Assembly (NCBI GenBank): GCA_910592005.1
Contig: CAJVPP010000292.1
Span: forward strand, 1-37,213
DNA from: Funneliformis mosseae
Lineage: Eukaryota > Glomeromycota > Glomeromycetes > Glomerales > Glomeraceae
Length of the DNA: 37,213 nucleotides
Direction of reading: 5' to 3'
Below the pieces are notes generated by a model, which did no database searches, had not been told where the DNA came from, and was given only the letters and a program-made list of their open reading frames with translations. Position 1 is the stretch's first letter, and each line of letters begins with the position of its first letter. Position numbers and translations under genes: made by a program. This document shows positions 11,230-22,335 of the stretch, piece by piece.

Positions 11230-12312
11230 CGTCCTGAGTGCTTTAGGTTTTTTACATGGTGTTATTGGTGTAAACGTAGTAGGGAGGGTTAGGAAAAATT
11301 TCTATTTTATAACATAAATAAAAATATCAAGTAAACTATGATCTGTTTTTAAATTAATATATAATATTAGTATATACTGTAATATAATAATTAATCTTAA
11401 TTTATAGTTTTCATCTAATATTTTTTATAATTGTATTTTGTAAGATTCAATTATTTATTAAAAATAATTATCATCATCTTCAGATTCTTTACTTATTTTA
11501 TTATTTTCATCAAATTTTATAATGGAAAAAAATGATTAATTGTTCTATCATTTTTTAGCATAATTTTTTACTTGAGTATAATATCTGTATTTAATTTTTA
11601 CTATAAATTAATTAAATGTAATTTTGTATTTGAGTCATTAAAATTTGAAATAAATCTTCTTAATTACATTTAAATTATCATCTTTCTATATAATTTTATT
11701 ATCACTTTATATATCACAAAAATTTTCTTATAAACTTTTTTCATTATTTTTTAAATTAAGATTTATTTAGCTGCTTGAACATATTTTTTCATTTTTTTAA
11801 ATGTATTTTTTTCTTTAATATACTAGCCATTAAACTTTATTTTTTAAAATAAAATTATGAAAAGTAACTTATATTTAATTATAAATATATTATTTTATTT
11901 ATAAATATATTGATTATTAATAATTTTACTATATTATTTAATGTATATTTTAATATTAAAAAAAGCATTAAGAATTAAATTTTTAATCTAAAATTAATAA
12001 CAAAATTAAGAATATTATATATATATATAATTTATATTAAAATTAAATATATATAACTTTTTATATAGATTTAATTTAAAAAATTAAATCATAATTTATA
12101 GTTTATAATCTAATCTATTAAAATATGATAAGTTTTTAAAATAATGTATTTTTTTAAACTATATAGCTATATAAAAATAGGATTTAAGACTTGATAAAAT
12201 TAAAGAGCTTGAGTTGTATTAATCACGGAAAAAAAATTATTATAAGAGTATTACTATATATTCCTAAAAATAAGCACCCTGTAACATGCTTCTTTTATAG
12301 TAATTTATTTAT
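11230..12312. other. AT-rich non-coding DNA, possible minus-strand coding relic
   Basis: AT-rich throughout. The reverse strand of about 11460-11830 reads as Lys/Asn/Ile-rich peptide pieces with many stops (for example KFDENNKISKESEDDDN near 11465-11515). It may be another decayed gene, but I cannot support a product. Confidence 0.3.
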
Positions 12313-12522
12313 TTGTCACATAGAATTTATTATATTATTTGTCATGTATATACTAATAAATTTATATATATCACGCAATGCTTATTTTTAGAGGAATACG
12401 GTAATTATATTATAATTAATGAAGATGATCAATTTGAAATAATTCTTCATATTGGTGATCTTATTAATATTTTAGAAAATATATCAAATGATATAAAAAA
12501 AACAAAAAGAATAATTTTATAA
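12313..12522 (+). pseudogene. short coding fragment, unrecognised
   Basis: The last ~45 codons (from GAGGAATAC at 12391 to TAA at 12520) have a plausible protein composition: EEYGNYIIINEDDQFE, then a Leu/Ile/Asp-rich segment. A TTTTTAG just before could be a splice acceptor. The codons before it look like non-coding DNA. It is probably a fragment of a gene lost in AT-rich decay. Confidence 0.3.
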
Positions 12523-13123
12523 GTAAATTTAGGTAATTTTTATTCATACAAAAGAATAATTTAATATTCTTTTTTATTTATTAGATTGATTTATTTCATA
12601 AGTAATTAATAATTTTAAATAAATTATTTATATTATAAACTTTAACAAATATTAAATCAAATATGATGAAGAATTTATGTAATTAAATAAATAAATTATT
12701 AACTAAATATATACTTAATATTTTAATATTAAAAAACTTGTAATAGTATAAATTATAATAATATTAATATATAATATTATATAATATTTATTATATAGTT
12801 GTATAATTAATTTAATATTATAATAATTATTATAAGATATATTAAATTTATTAAATAACTATTACAAATATATATTTTATAAATTATTTTATTATATTAA
12901 AAAAAAATAAATAAACTATTATAAATATATTAAATTTAAAATATAATTATTATAAATATATATTAAATTTATTTTATAAATTATATTATTATATTAATAT
13001 AATAAAATAAAATTATTATAAAACTATTATAGAATAAGTATAAAATAGTTAAATAATAATTATATATATATTTTTAATTATTATTATAAAATAAGATTAT
13101 AAATTTAGATAATGTATTAGATA
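12523..13123. other. almost pure A/T sequence
   Basis: Very few G or C bases, and no open frame or structured repeat beyond simple AT-rich tracts. Confidence 0.6.
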
Positions 13124-13285
13124 CAGTCAACTCTTGATATAACAAACTCTTGATATAACGAATTTTTTGAATAAATATAATAAAAATACTCATGTTATAG
13201 CGAATTGGCCAATCAAATCTTCACTATAATCTTATAGTGAAGTTGAGGTCTAGGATATAGAGTTCATTATAATAAGAATTGACTA
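13124..13285 (-). mobile_element. pogo/Tc1-type MITE, copy 2 (162 bp, reverse orientation to copy 1)
   Basis: Starts CAGTCAACTCTTGATATAAC and ends AAGAATTGACTA, flanked by TA at 13122-13123 and 13286-13287. Its interior matches the reverse complement of the element at 8165-8336, including CATGTTATAGCGAATTGG-type sequence and the A/T-rich run TGAATAAATATAATAAAAAT. The last base of the 3' inverted repeat has changed from G to A. No coding capacity. Confidence 0.85.
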
Positions 13286-13287
13286 TA

Positions 13288-16100
13288 TAAATAATATTAT
13301 TGAATAGTATAATTTAGTAATAAATGTTAAATATATTAGATATAGTTAATATAATTAATATAATTAATATATTAAATATATTAAATATATTTGATATCTT
13401 AATATATTTAATATAATCAATTCAATTAATATAGTTAATATATTATTATATAAAATTAAATTTATATAAATATAATTATTTAAGATTGTAAAAAAAAAGT
13501 ATTAATTAATAACTGTATGCAAAAATTCTTTAAATAGTTCAAGCATTATAATAAACCACTTATGTTTCTTTTTATTTTTATTTTCTTATCTATTTGTTAT
13601 TTATTTCTCTTATTATTATCTATTTATTTTATTATAATAAACTTGCATTTTTATTATAAAAATTTAAGTATACTATAATTAATAACTAAAATTGATTAAA
13701 TTCTATTATTGTTTTAAAGTATAATAAACTAGGATTTTTTAGAAAATAAATCTCACTTTACTTTAAATTATTATGTAAATTATAAAAAAGTTTACTTTTA
13801 AATTCTATATTTAGCTATTGTAACTTTAAAGATTATATATTAATAATAATATAATTTTAATATAATAAAAGATTTTTAAAATAAAAACAAAAATATATTA
13901 ATATTATATTAAAAAAAATAATGTTTTTTAGTAAAGTATTTAAATTATATTAATTAAAATTATTTGTTTAAACCTATTTAAATTTGATAAAATATTTTAA
14001 ATTTTTAGTTTTACTAATTTTTTAAAATTGTTTTTAATATATTTTACCTTTTTTAAAATTTTAAAATTTTTTAATAATATTTTAATATAATTTTATTAAA
14101 TTTCACTTTTTTATTTAAATAACTTATAACTTATAAAACTTTTAAGTTTATTTAGCAATTTTAATTAAAATATTAATAATTATTAATTTTTTTAAAAAAT
14201 ATAGTAAAAATTAAAATAATAATTATATATTTTATTATTTTCTTTAATTTTTAATATAGATATATTTAATTTTATATTAAGTATTTCAAAGTTATATATA
14301 ATATTTATTTATTTAAATAAAAATTATTATTATAATTATAATTTAAATATTATTTTTTGATTTTTTGTAATTGAATTTAATAATTTATATTTTTTAAAGA
14401 ATTTTAGCTAAACCAATTTTATTTTTAACTTATCTTAGATTAATTTATAAATAATAAAATCATATTAAATTAGATTTTAAGTTAATTTATATAATTAAAA
14501 TTAGACCTTGTAATTAAATATTTAAACATTTAATTAAATGTTTAATTAAATATATATTCACAGTGTTTAATAAATTATTTAAATATAAGAAAATTGTCTA
14601 ATTAACATCTTTAAATTTAATAAGTTAAATTTAATTTAATTATAAGAAATACTACTTTATTTAAAATATAATAAAAAAAATTAAAAAATCTTTTAAAAAA
14701 ATTAATTATTATTATATAATTAATAAATATTAAATCTAACTTAATAAATATTTTTTGAGCTAATATAATCAAATTATTTTATTTTACTTACAATTTAACA
14801 ATTTAAATTAAATAAATAATAATTTAACTATTTAAAAATATCAACATATAGAAATGTAAATTATTTAAATTAAAAATATTACACAATTTTTATTTAACTA
14901 TAAAAGCATTTTTTTATAAAATTTGAGTTAATTTTATTTTATTAATTGATGAAAAAATTAATGTAAATTTTATATAAATAATAATATAAAAATATGCAAA
15001 AAATTTTAAAGATTTGAAATATTATATGAAAAGTTTGCTAGAAAAATTAGGCTCTGAAAATTTTTTTGACTAAAATTAAGACTTTTATTACATTTTTTAA
15101 TATATTAAAATATAATTTAATTTGAATTACTATTTATTATAAAATATGATTGTAAAATAGATTATTAAAAATAATTAAAATTATTAATACTCTATTTTCT
15201 TTACATTAAATATCTCGATAATTTGTGATTTAAACTGAATAAAATTTTATATATTGTAGCTTGAGATCATATAAACAACATATAAAATTATCATAGAAAT
15301 TGAAAAATTCGTTAAGTGATTTAATATACAAAATAGTATTCAGAAATTTTTGATAATTCTTTGTAAAATTAAGATCCTAAAACAAAGATTTGCATATAAT
15401 AATTATATAAATAGTATTATAAATTTTACTCGTAAATAATTTAATTATAATTATTAAGAACTTTAATTGAAACTATCTTCAATTTTCACTTAATTAATTA
15501 ATATGTTAATAAAAAAGAAAAATTATTTATAAAACTAGAAATTTATAAACTTTTATATAGGGTGGCTAGTATAAAGAATATTAAAGTTGACAGTTAGTAA
15601 TAATTAATATAAAAAATTAATAGTAACAAGTATAATATTAATTTATTAATTTTATCTAAGTCATACAAAATTTCCGATATAAAACAAATTTGTTTTTAGT
15701 GAGCTTCAAAAAATTTTATTTTTTGATATGTAAATATATTATTGATAACCTTATGAAATTTTCATTTATTAAATAATTATCCTTTTATTTTCTCAAATAA
15801 GAGATCCCAGATAATTATCAAGTTTATTAAAATCAGGATAATATGGATCGGAACAAAAGATTTATTATTAGAAATACTCGTATTGATCACGTGCAGTATG
15901 AGGATAACATATTTCATTTGTTATTAAAATTTCGAAAACCAGAACTAGGATCACTAATCGTGATTATTGAGATGATCTTTATCTAAAATTTTTAATTTTT
16001 TGATTCATCAGGGTTGATTTCTTTTCCAAATATTTATTCAAATATTTAATATAACTAGCATATAAATTATTAATTTAATTTAAAATCAGATTTGCGGATT
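13288..16100. other. AT-rich non-coding DNA, possible coding scrap near 15780-15960
   Basis: Nearly featureless A/T-rich sequence. The reverse strand of about 15780-15930 has one short protein-like reading (SDPYYPDFNKLDNYLGSL) between stops. This may be a remnant of a repeated gene family, but it is too short to name. Confidence 0.45.
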
Positions 16101-16900
16101 ATATAATGAAAATCGATGTGAATCCACAAAGTTATAATTCTTTTTTTAGGAATAACGAAAAAGGTAAAATTAAAAAATGCAGACACATGTTATCTTGGTA
16201 AAGTTATTTTCGGCTTTCACGAGATAAATATTTAATTAATCAACTGATATGTATACAGTATAAAAGAGATCTTTTTTTTCTCGACCCGTTACTTGTATTC
16301 AGTTAGCCAAGTTTGTTATTATGGACTGATTCGTATTTATATTTCATATGTTCATCCCCTTCCACTGATATCAATATCAAATTATGGTAATTCTTTTTGA
16401 GTAGGAGATAGTTTCATACAATAATCAGATGGTCAAACCAAATACACAGGAGATCCAATGCAACTCAAATAATGCATAATTTCGTCATATGTCTAAAAAA
16501 GGAAAATAGCTTGATATACTTCTGGTAATAAAACTAGTTGTTTTACCCCACTTTCTTGTTAGTCACGCAAAAGTATCACATGTGTAGTTTCTTTCTCTTT
16601 TTTGATTGAAATGTTTTAGATGAAACACTCAAACATTGTATAAGAAGTAAACTACCCTTTTTACTCCACAAAATAAAAAAAATAGTGTATTTTTAATTTA
16701 AAAAAGTTTTTTTTTTTGATATTTATGATGTCTGTTTGTTGTACCATGTACACCACATCCACTTTTTTAACCCATTACGTGGAATAAACGTATACATTTC
16801 TTTCCAATATTTCCTGAAACGCCAATATACCCAAATCGAAAGGAAAAAGAAACCGATTCAAAAAAACCTTAATTGTCAGCCGCTTTTACATGCTATAACA

Positions 16901-16940
<40 letters not shown>

Positions 16941-17155
16941 TACAAAATTATATACTTTAAATTCACATGAGAGTTAGATATTTCTCTTACATCTTCAAAT
17001 GATTTGTAAAGAACTTTATGACGATTATTTCCTAAATCATCAATATATTAAACTTTATTATAAAAAGGATATTTTGAATGTGTACAACAAAAATCTTTAT
17101 TTTTTAAAAAGTTTTTTTTTTCTTCTGTCTTAACCCATTTTAATCCTTTAAAATA
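16101..17155. other. upstream region of the lipase gene with a 35-T tract
   Basis: Mixed composition with no supported gene. A TATAAAAG-like sequence lies at about 16259. A run of 35 T occupies 16903-16937. The open frame spanning that run is an artefact of the homopolymer. T-rich tracts continue up to the lipase ATG at 17156 and could be promoter T-tracts. Confidence 0.4.
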
Positions 17156-19976
17156 ATGAAATTTCAAGAACCAAGCACAGATATACAAGAAGTATGTAGT
17201 GAAGCTACGGACGACTCGGATGTTGATGTTGGTTCATTAGGAGGAGATAGTTCGCATAAAACACATACTGTTTCAACTAATAATGTTATTGCACGCATGA
17301 GCTTACCTACTCAAGAGGAAAGGTTCTTACAATTTCAACCTCAGGACTTTCCAAATCTTTTGATGCCCGTTAATCGTAGAAGACGTTCTCAATCTGTGAA
17401 CTAACATCCAGATGATACTGAAAATGAAAAAGAATCAGAATCGGTTCAGCTAGTAGCAATAATATAGAACGTTCACTTATACTTCGTAAAGATTCGGATC
17501 TTGCAGTAACTATAAATAGAATGACAACAGCTTCTCGAGCTGGTTTAGATTTGGCAAGTCTTATTACAGGATTTGCCTTGGAAACCGCAAAATTATCTAT
17601 GAGGGCTGGTTTGGGTATTGCGAAAACTGTTACCGGTGTAATATCGGATAGATTGGTTCAAACTATATCAAGGGATGGTAAATGCGGGTAAGTCATCTAA
17701 ATAAAATTTCTTAAAATTTTTAATAAATCTTGTTATCTATCACTCTCTTACATATTCCCTTCTAATTTGATCCTTCATAACAAAAGATTTACATATTGTT
17801 TTATTCCTAGACTTATTGATACATCAACGACTCTATTACATCACACATTAAATATAACCGAACAAGTTGCATTAGTTAGTTTGGAATTTGCGACTGATAC
17901 AGCACAATTCGCTTTTGGCACTACAAATGAATCGATGACCATAATTGATACCTTGTTCGGTACCACGGATGCGGCAAAGGCTTTAGCTGAATTCGTTCAA
18001 TTGGTAAAAAGAGAATTCAATGTAAGTTATGAGCAAGATGATAATTTAGAAGATAACCTTGGTGCCTTTGGAGCTTTTCGTGTGATAAAAGCGTTAACTG
18101 CTTGGGCTTGTTTACAATACGTTACAAATTCTAGAATGGAAAATGAAAAAACAGGATGGAAGAGGGTTAAATTGGTAGATCTTTCTGATATGTACGATTG
18201 GGTACATATATCAAAGTCTGAGACTGAAGATATGAAAGAAAACATTTATGATGAATTAGAATATTTGTTACTTGAAGATGAAGGGGATGAAGAAATGGTG
18301 ATTATATCAAATAAATCAAATAATATAGTTATAGGTGAATTGACACCAAAAGAAGAAATACCTGGTTTTAGATTTAGTATGTCGGATGAAAAATCTAAAC
18401 GTTTAAGTGACATTTATTTAGATGCTACTAAAAGATTAAGTAATCCTTATTTAGAAGAATATGAGTTTCAAACCGAAGATGAAAAGTTATTTTCCTTACT
18501 TCATAATTTAAAAAGATATTCAAAATTTGGTAGTAGCGCTTATGATTTTAAAACCGCTATTATTGATAAAATACCTTTCCCAAGATTCCCAATTAAATCA
18601 CAGAGGTGGAAGGAACGTGGTAGATTACATAGATTTTCATTCGCGTCTAATACCGATTTACCATTTGATAGTATAGTTGATTCATCACACACAAAGACAC
18701 CAAAAAATCCAAGTAATTATCAACCATCTTATTTCATAATAAGAGATCATACGACCGAAAGTATTATATTAGCTCTAAGAGGTACGATGAGTATACATGA
18801 TTTAATTGTTGACCTTACTTGTGAGTATGAAGAGTTTCAATTACCCGAAGATGTACAACGTGGCATTGAAACTAAACATAAAGTACATAAAGGAATGTTT
18901 CAAGTTGCAAAAAGTCTTGCTGAACCCGGAAAAACCGGTGTTTATGAAGTTTTGAAAAGGGAATTAGAAGCTAATGAAGGTTATGGTTTGGTGTTGGTTG
19001 GTCATTCCCTTGGTGCTGGTAAGTAATTCTTCAATTTAGAGCACATTCCATTCCATTTACGCTCGCTCGAAATCCTTTTCTAAATAATTTCACAATTATC
19101 TTCACGAATTTTAACTCTCATTTCATCATAGGTGTTGCAAGTTTATTGGCATTGCTGTTGGCTTCGCCTACGACGCGTCAAACGACAGTATGGTCACGTC
19201 TTCCACGTGGTCGTAGAGTACACGCATACGCTTTTGCGACACCATGTGTAATGTCCGCCGAGTTATCAAAACGGGTACGTCCATTGGTAACTTCAGTAGC
19301 ATATGGTAATGATGTAGTCTGTCGATTATCGTTAGGACATGTAAGAGATTTAAGGAATATGGTAAGATTTTTGGGATCTAATAAACAAAAAGATGGGGAA
19401 GAAGGACAGGAAACGGCAAGTAAAATTATAAGAAAAGTACTAGATTATCAAAGTCGAACGTTTTTTGCAAATACCGAAGAAGGTAGAAAAGATAAAGAAG
19501 AGTTTGAGAATTTCTTTTGGAGAGCACGACAAGATGTTTTTAAACATATGCAAAATGAAAAATTATATCCGCCCGGTACAGTTTATTGGATTATCGGAAA
19601 TGAAAGAAAACCTTATTGTGATGCTCGTGATGACGATGAAGCAGAAGGGAGCAATAAAGAAGAAGAAAATGCTTCTGACGTTAAAGGAAACGGAAACGAA
19701 AAAGAATGTAATGTTAACAACGATGATGATATATTTGAGAAAAAGGGTAACATTACGACGAGTTCTGGCAAACAGTATATAATGTTGGAAATTGATGATG
19801 TTTCAAAAATTTTTGAAGAAATTTGGTTTTCCTCTCATATGATGTTTGATCATCTCCCTCATATGTATGGTAAGTAAAAGGAGGTTATATAGTATGAGAT
19901 GAACTTTATTTTTAGACGCCTTTACTAACTGAATTTTTTTTCATATTTTGTAGAAAGCGTATTGAGGAAGTTGTAA
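17156..19976 (+). CDS. class 3 lipase, diacylglycerol-lipase-like; 5' end broken by a stop and frameshift
   Basis: Predicted sn1-type diacylglycerol lipase (alpha/beta hydrolase). The first exon starts at ATG 17156 but meets TAA at 17402, and the frame must shift by one base near 17440. From ATG 17521 the gene is intact: exons 17521-17687, 17811-19018, 19132-19869 and 19954-19973 plus TAA, with GTAAGT donors and TAG acceptors, giving 711 aa. Numbered from that ATG, the nucleophile elbow is VGHSLGAG (S455), the probable catalytic Asp lies in YGNDVV (D519) and the probable His in FDHLPHMYE (H699), a C-terminal motif typical of these lipases. Residues ~610-660 are an acidic, Asn-rich insertion. 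An earlier hydrophobic region (residues ~10-120) may bind membrane. It is the better copy of a tandem duplicate. A non-consensus intron removing the stop (for example ending at 17449) cannot be excluded. Confidence 0.85.
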
Positions 19977-21314
19977 CATAATCGTAACTTATGTCATATA
20001 CATTTTACTATCAAGAGAAAAAAATATCATCTCTTTTTCCATAAATATACATTAATGACTCTGTATTTTAATTATTGTTTTATTATGTTATTAAAAATGA
20101 AATTTGTGTATACACATATTTTATCTTGATATAAATTAATTTTTCTCGACTAGAGATATGGTTTATTTTCTTTGAAGGAATTTTTTTGCATGTAATTAAA
20201 TTATACTAAGAAACGGAGACAGTTGTTAAGTCCCGGAGCGATTTTTGCAAAATAATTGATATCTGCTAACGGAACGGAAGAATTCGATTTATCGTTGAAA
20301 GTGAACGCAATAAAAACAAACGATCGAACTGAAATTTTAACTTGTTTCGAACGTAAAATTGCTATTCCAACGCGATCATAATGAAAGATCGTTAAGTCTA
20401 ATTTTTAGTACAATCACGTGTCATTTGTTGATGAAACTATGACCCTATCATTTAGTTACGAAAATAGTAGAGAATCGGTTGACTAAACTAAATTTGCAAT
20501 GATGTTTCCGATGTTTATGGTATGAGAAAATGATTTATCAATAATTCACAGAAAAAGATTGTTATGTTATTTGTAAGTTTAGATCAAAATTTTTCAAATT
20601 CTCAAAAAAATTTTATTTAATTCGGAATCGAAACAATAATGGAATAAAGTATAAGGAATGCTAAGGCTTGTCCTAAAACGAATAATAAATATAAAAGAAA
20701 TAGTATTAATATCCAATTAAATATAACAATAAAGAATATGCAGAAAGTTAACTTTAAATATTCGGATTAACCCTATGACGAATTCCTAATCCAGTTTATT
20801 ACTATAATATGTTGTTAAGTCCGGAGCAATCTTAACTAAAAAACATTACACTGGTATTTGCTTTATTGAGATTTTTGTGCAATCGACTCAAATAGTATTT
20901 CACTTCGTTCCGGCTAGGTAACCATTGTTAAGGGACCAATCACGAAACGACTCAAATTTCGAGCGGGGATATTTTCGTGTCACCCAGAATAAACCTAATT
21001 AGACTATGCTTTATTGCAAATTATGTGAGTCAAACAGCATAGAATTATATAGTCCTTCGCCAACTCTCCGGACATTATGTAAAATTTTTTTTGTCTGATC
21101 ATGTGAAATCCAACAAATCTCCAGAAAAGGCTAGTAAAACAGTACCTAAAGTTCACGTTTAACAAATACAATGATAAAGGATCAGGTTCTAGGCCTCTGA
21201 TTCGAGAGTCGGGGAACACGTACAACCATCACTTGTGATACATAGCATATAAATAGCATATAAATATAAGTGATTTTCAACCGATAATTTTGTTTCTTTG
21301 TTGAATCAACTACG
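19977..21314. other. intergenic region between lipase and dead TAM41 copy
   Basis: No gene. Most of it is homologous to 24226-24954 of unit 2, but longer. TTGTTAAGTCC(C)GGAGC occurs at 20223 and 20812, and a shorter relative at 24684. An E-box-like CACGTG is at 20416 in a segment kept in both units (ACAATCACGTGTCA). The 247 bp between two TCCGGA repeats (20820 and 21067) are missing from unit 2. The first ~200 bases are the lipase 3' flank. Confidence 0.6.
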
Positions 21315-22325
21315 ATGACTTTTCGAGTCTTAACATTTCGAGCAATAAATATAACCAAAAGTCAAGTTTGTTTCGTTAGCTACATAAAACACTAAATTTA
21401 AGCGCGACACCAGCAACTGAATAAACTTCTTCACAACCACCACCACCACCCCCCAGGTTAAAGGTTGCAAGTACCTCAAAACAAATTAGGATAACAACAA
21501 ATAATTCGTTGAGATTACATCCAAAATTTGGAAAGAATCAAAATTTACCAATTGATGATGAATTTAAGGAACGTTTAAAAAAATTATTGCATAATTTTCA
21601 AGCACCTATCCGATACGTCATTGCTTATGGTAGTGGCGTATTTCCGCAACAAGGTTACGATAAAAAGGTGATATTGCATTAAAAGATTTATTAAATTATT
21701 ATATTTTTCGTGTCTTTATTTATTTATTTATTTATTTTATTTTATTTTAAGAAAGAACCCATGATTGATTTTATATTTACAGTTGGACATCCACAACATT
21801 GGCATTCATTAAACATTAATCAAATAGAAATCATTATAGTTGTATGGCTACTTTAGGTAGCGGTGCTATAACTATTTTACAAGAAAAATTTGGTGCCGGT
21901 ATTATTACAATCCATATGTCAAAATCGAAGATACTGTATGTACACTTGAAACTTTTTCAAATGATATTATCAAATAATTAAATTAATACCCCTTTATATC
22001 CCTTAGTTGATTAAATATGGGGTCGTTTCAATAGATAAAATGTGCAAGGACTTATTAAATTGGGAATCACTTTATTTTAGCTGGTAGAATGCATAAACCA
22101 ATTAAAATATTAAGCGATGATGCAAGGGTCAGATTAGCACAAGTAAATTTAGCAAGTCCTTGCTTCTATTACCAAAAGATTTTACGGAAGAAGAACTTTA
22201 TTAACAATATCTTCCATATCATTCAATGGTATTTATTTACAAATGAAAGTTGTCATGGAATTTTTTTTTTTTTTTTTTAGTAAAGTAATAATTTGTGATG
22301 ATGATTTATGTTTAGGTGATTTTCG
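21315..22325 (+). pseudogene. TAM41 pseudogene (5' two-thirds, unit 1)
   Basis: Begins with the same ATG context (ACTACGATGACTTTTCGAGTC) as the intact gene at 24955 and follows it through exons 1-3 into exon 4, where it stops at the duplication junction. Defects: a lost base in the presequence (AGTCAAGTTTG against AGTCCAAGTTCG) causes a frameshift and an early TAG; TCA became TAA a little further on; a ~20-nt deletion before the proline run; and further single-base changes in exons 2 and 3. The nucleotidyltransferase motif region (YGSGVF) can still be read. It lacks the 3' exons altogether, so it can never have been a complete gene. Confidence 0.9.
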
Positions 22326-22335
22326 GAGTCGCATA
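22310..22335 (+). other. duplication junction, TAM41 exon 4 fused to lipase exon 1
   Basis: The TAM41 sequence GGTGATTTTCG passes directly into GGAGTCGCATAAAACA of lipase exon 1. Compare TTTTCGTAAATATTTCGGAG in intact TAM41 and GATAGTTCGCATAAAACA in the first lipase. TCG/TTCG is common to both parents, so the exact join is ambiguous by a few bases. Confidence 0.85.

Larger units (their letters stand above)
17251..22325 (+). repeat. tandem segmental duplication, unit 1 (lipase + truncated TAM41)
   Basis: About 5.07 kb. It runs from inside lipase exon 1 (TTCGCATAAAACA at 17251) through the whole lipase and intergenic DNA to the middle of TAM41 exon 4 (GGTGATTTTCG at 22316-22325). The same order recurs in unit 2. 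The gene pieces outside the units (lipase start; TAM41 3' end) are present once only. Confidence 0.9.

Noticed and set aside
12191..12391. 66-codon frame overlapping the fragment at 12313
   Set aside because: Hydrophobic Ile/Tyr-rich translation typical of random AT-rich DNA.
16736..16960. 74-codon open frame on the plus strand
   Set aside because: Its last third is only the 35-T tract read as phenylalanine. The rest has no protein-like pattern.
18027..18245. Minus-strand open frame inside the lipase
   Set aside because: Shadow of the well-supported lipase exon on the opposite strand.
19465..19782. 105-codon overlapping frame (and its twin at 23828-24076)
   Set aside because: Out-of-frame reading of the acidic lipase segment. 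The Met/Lys-rich composition is an artefact of GAT/GAA-rich DNA.
21004..21225. 73-codon minus-strand frame between the duplicate genes
   Set aside because: Unit 2 does not conserve the frame (the homologous DNA is partly deleted and shifted).
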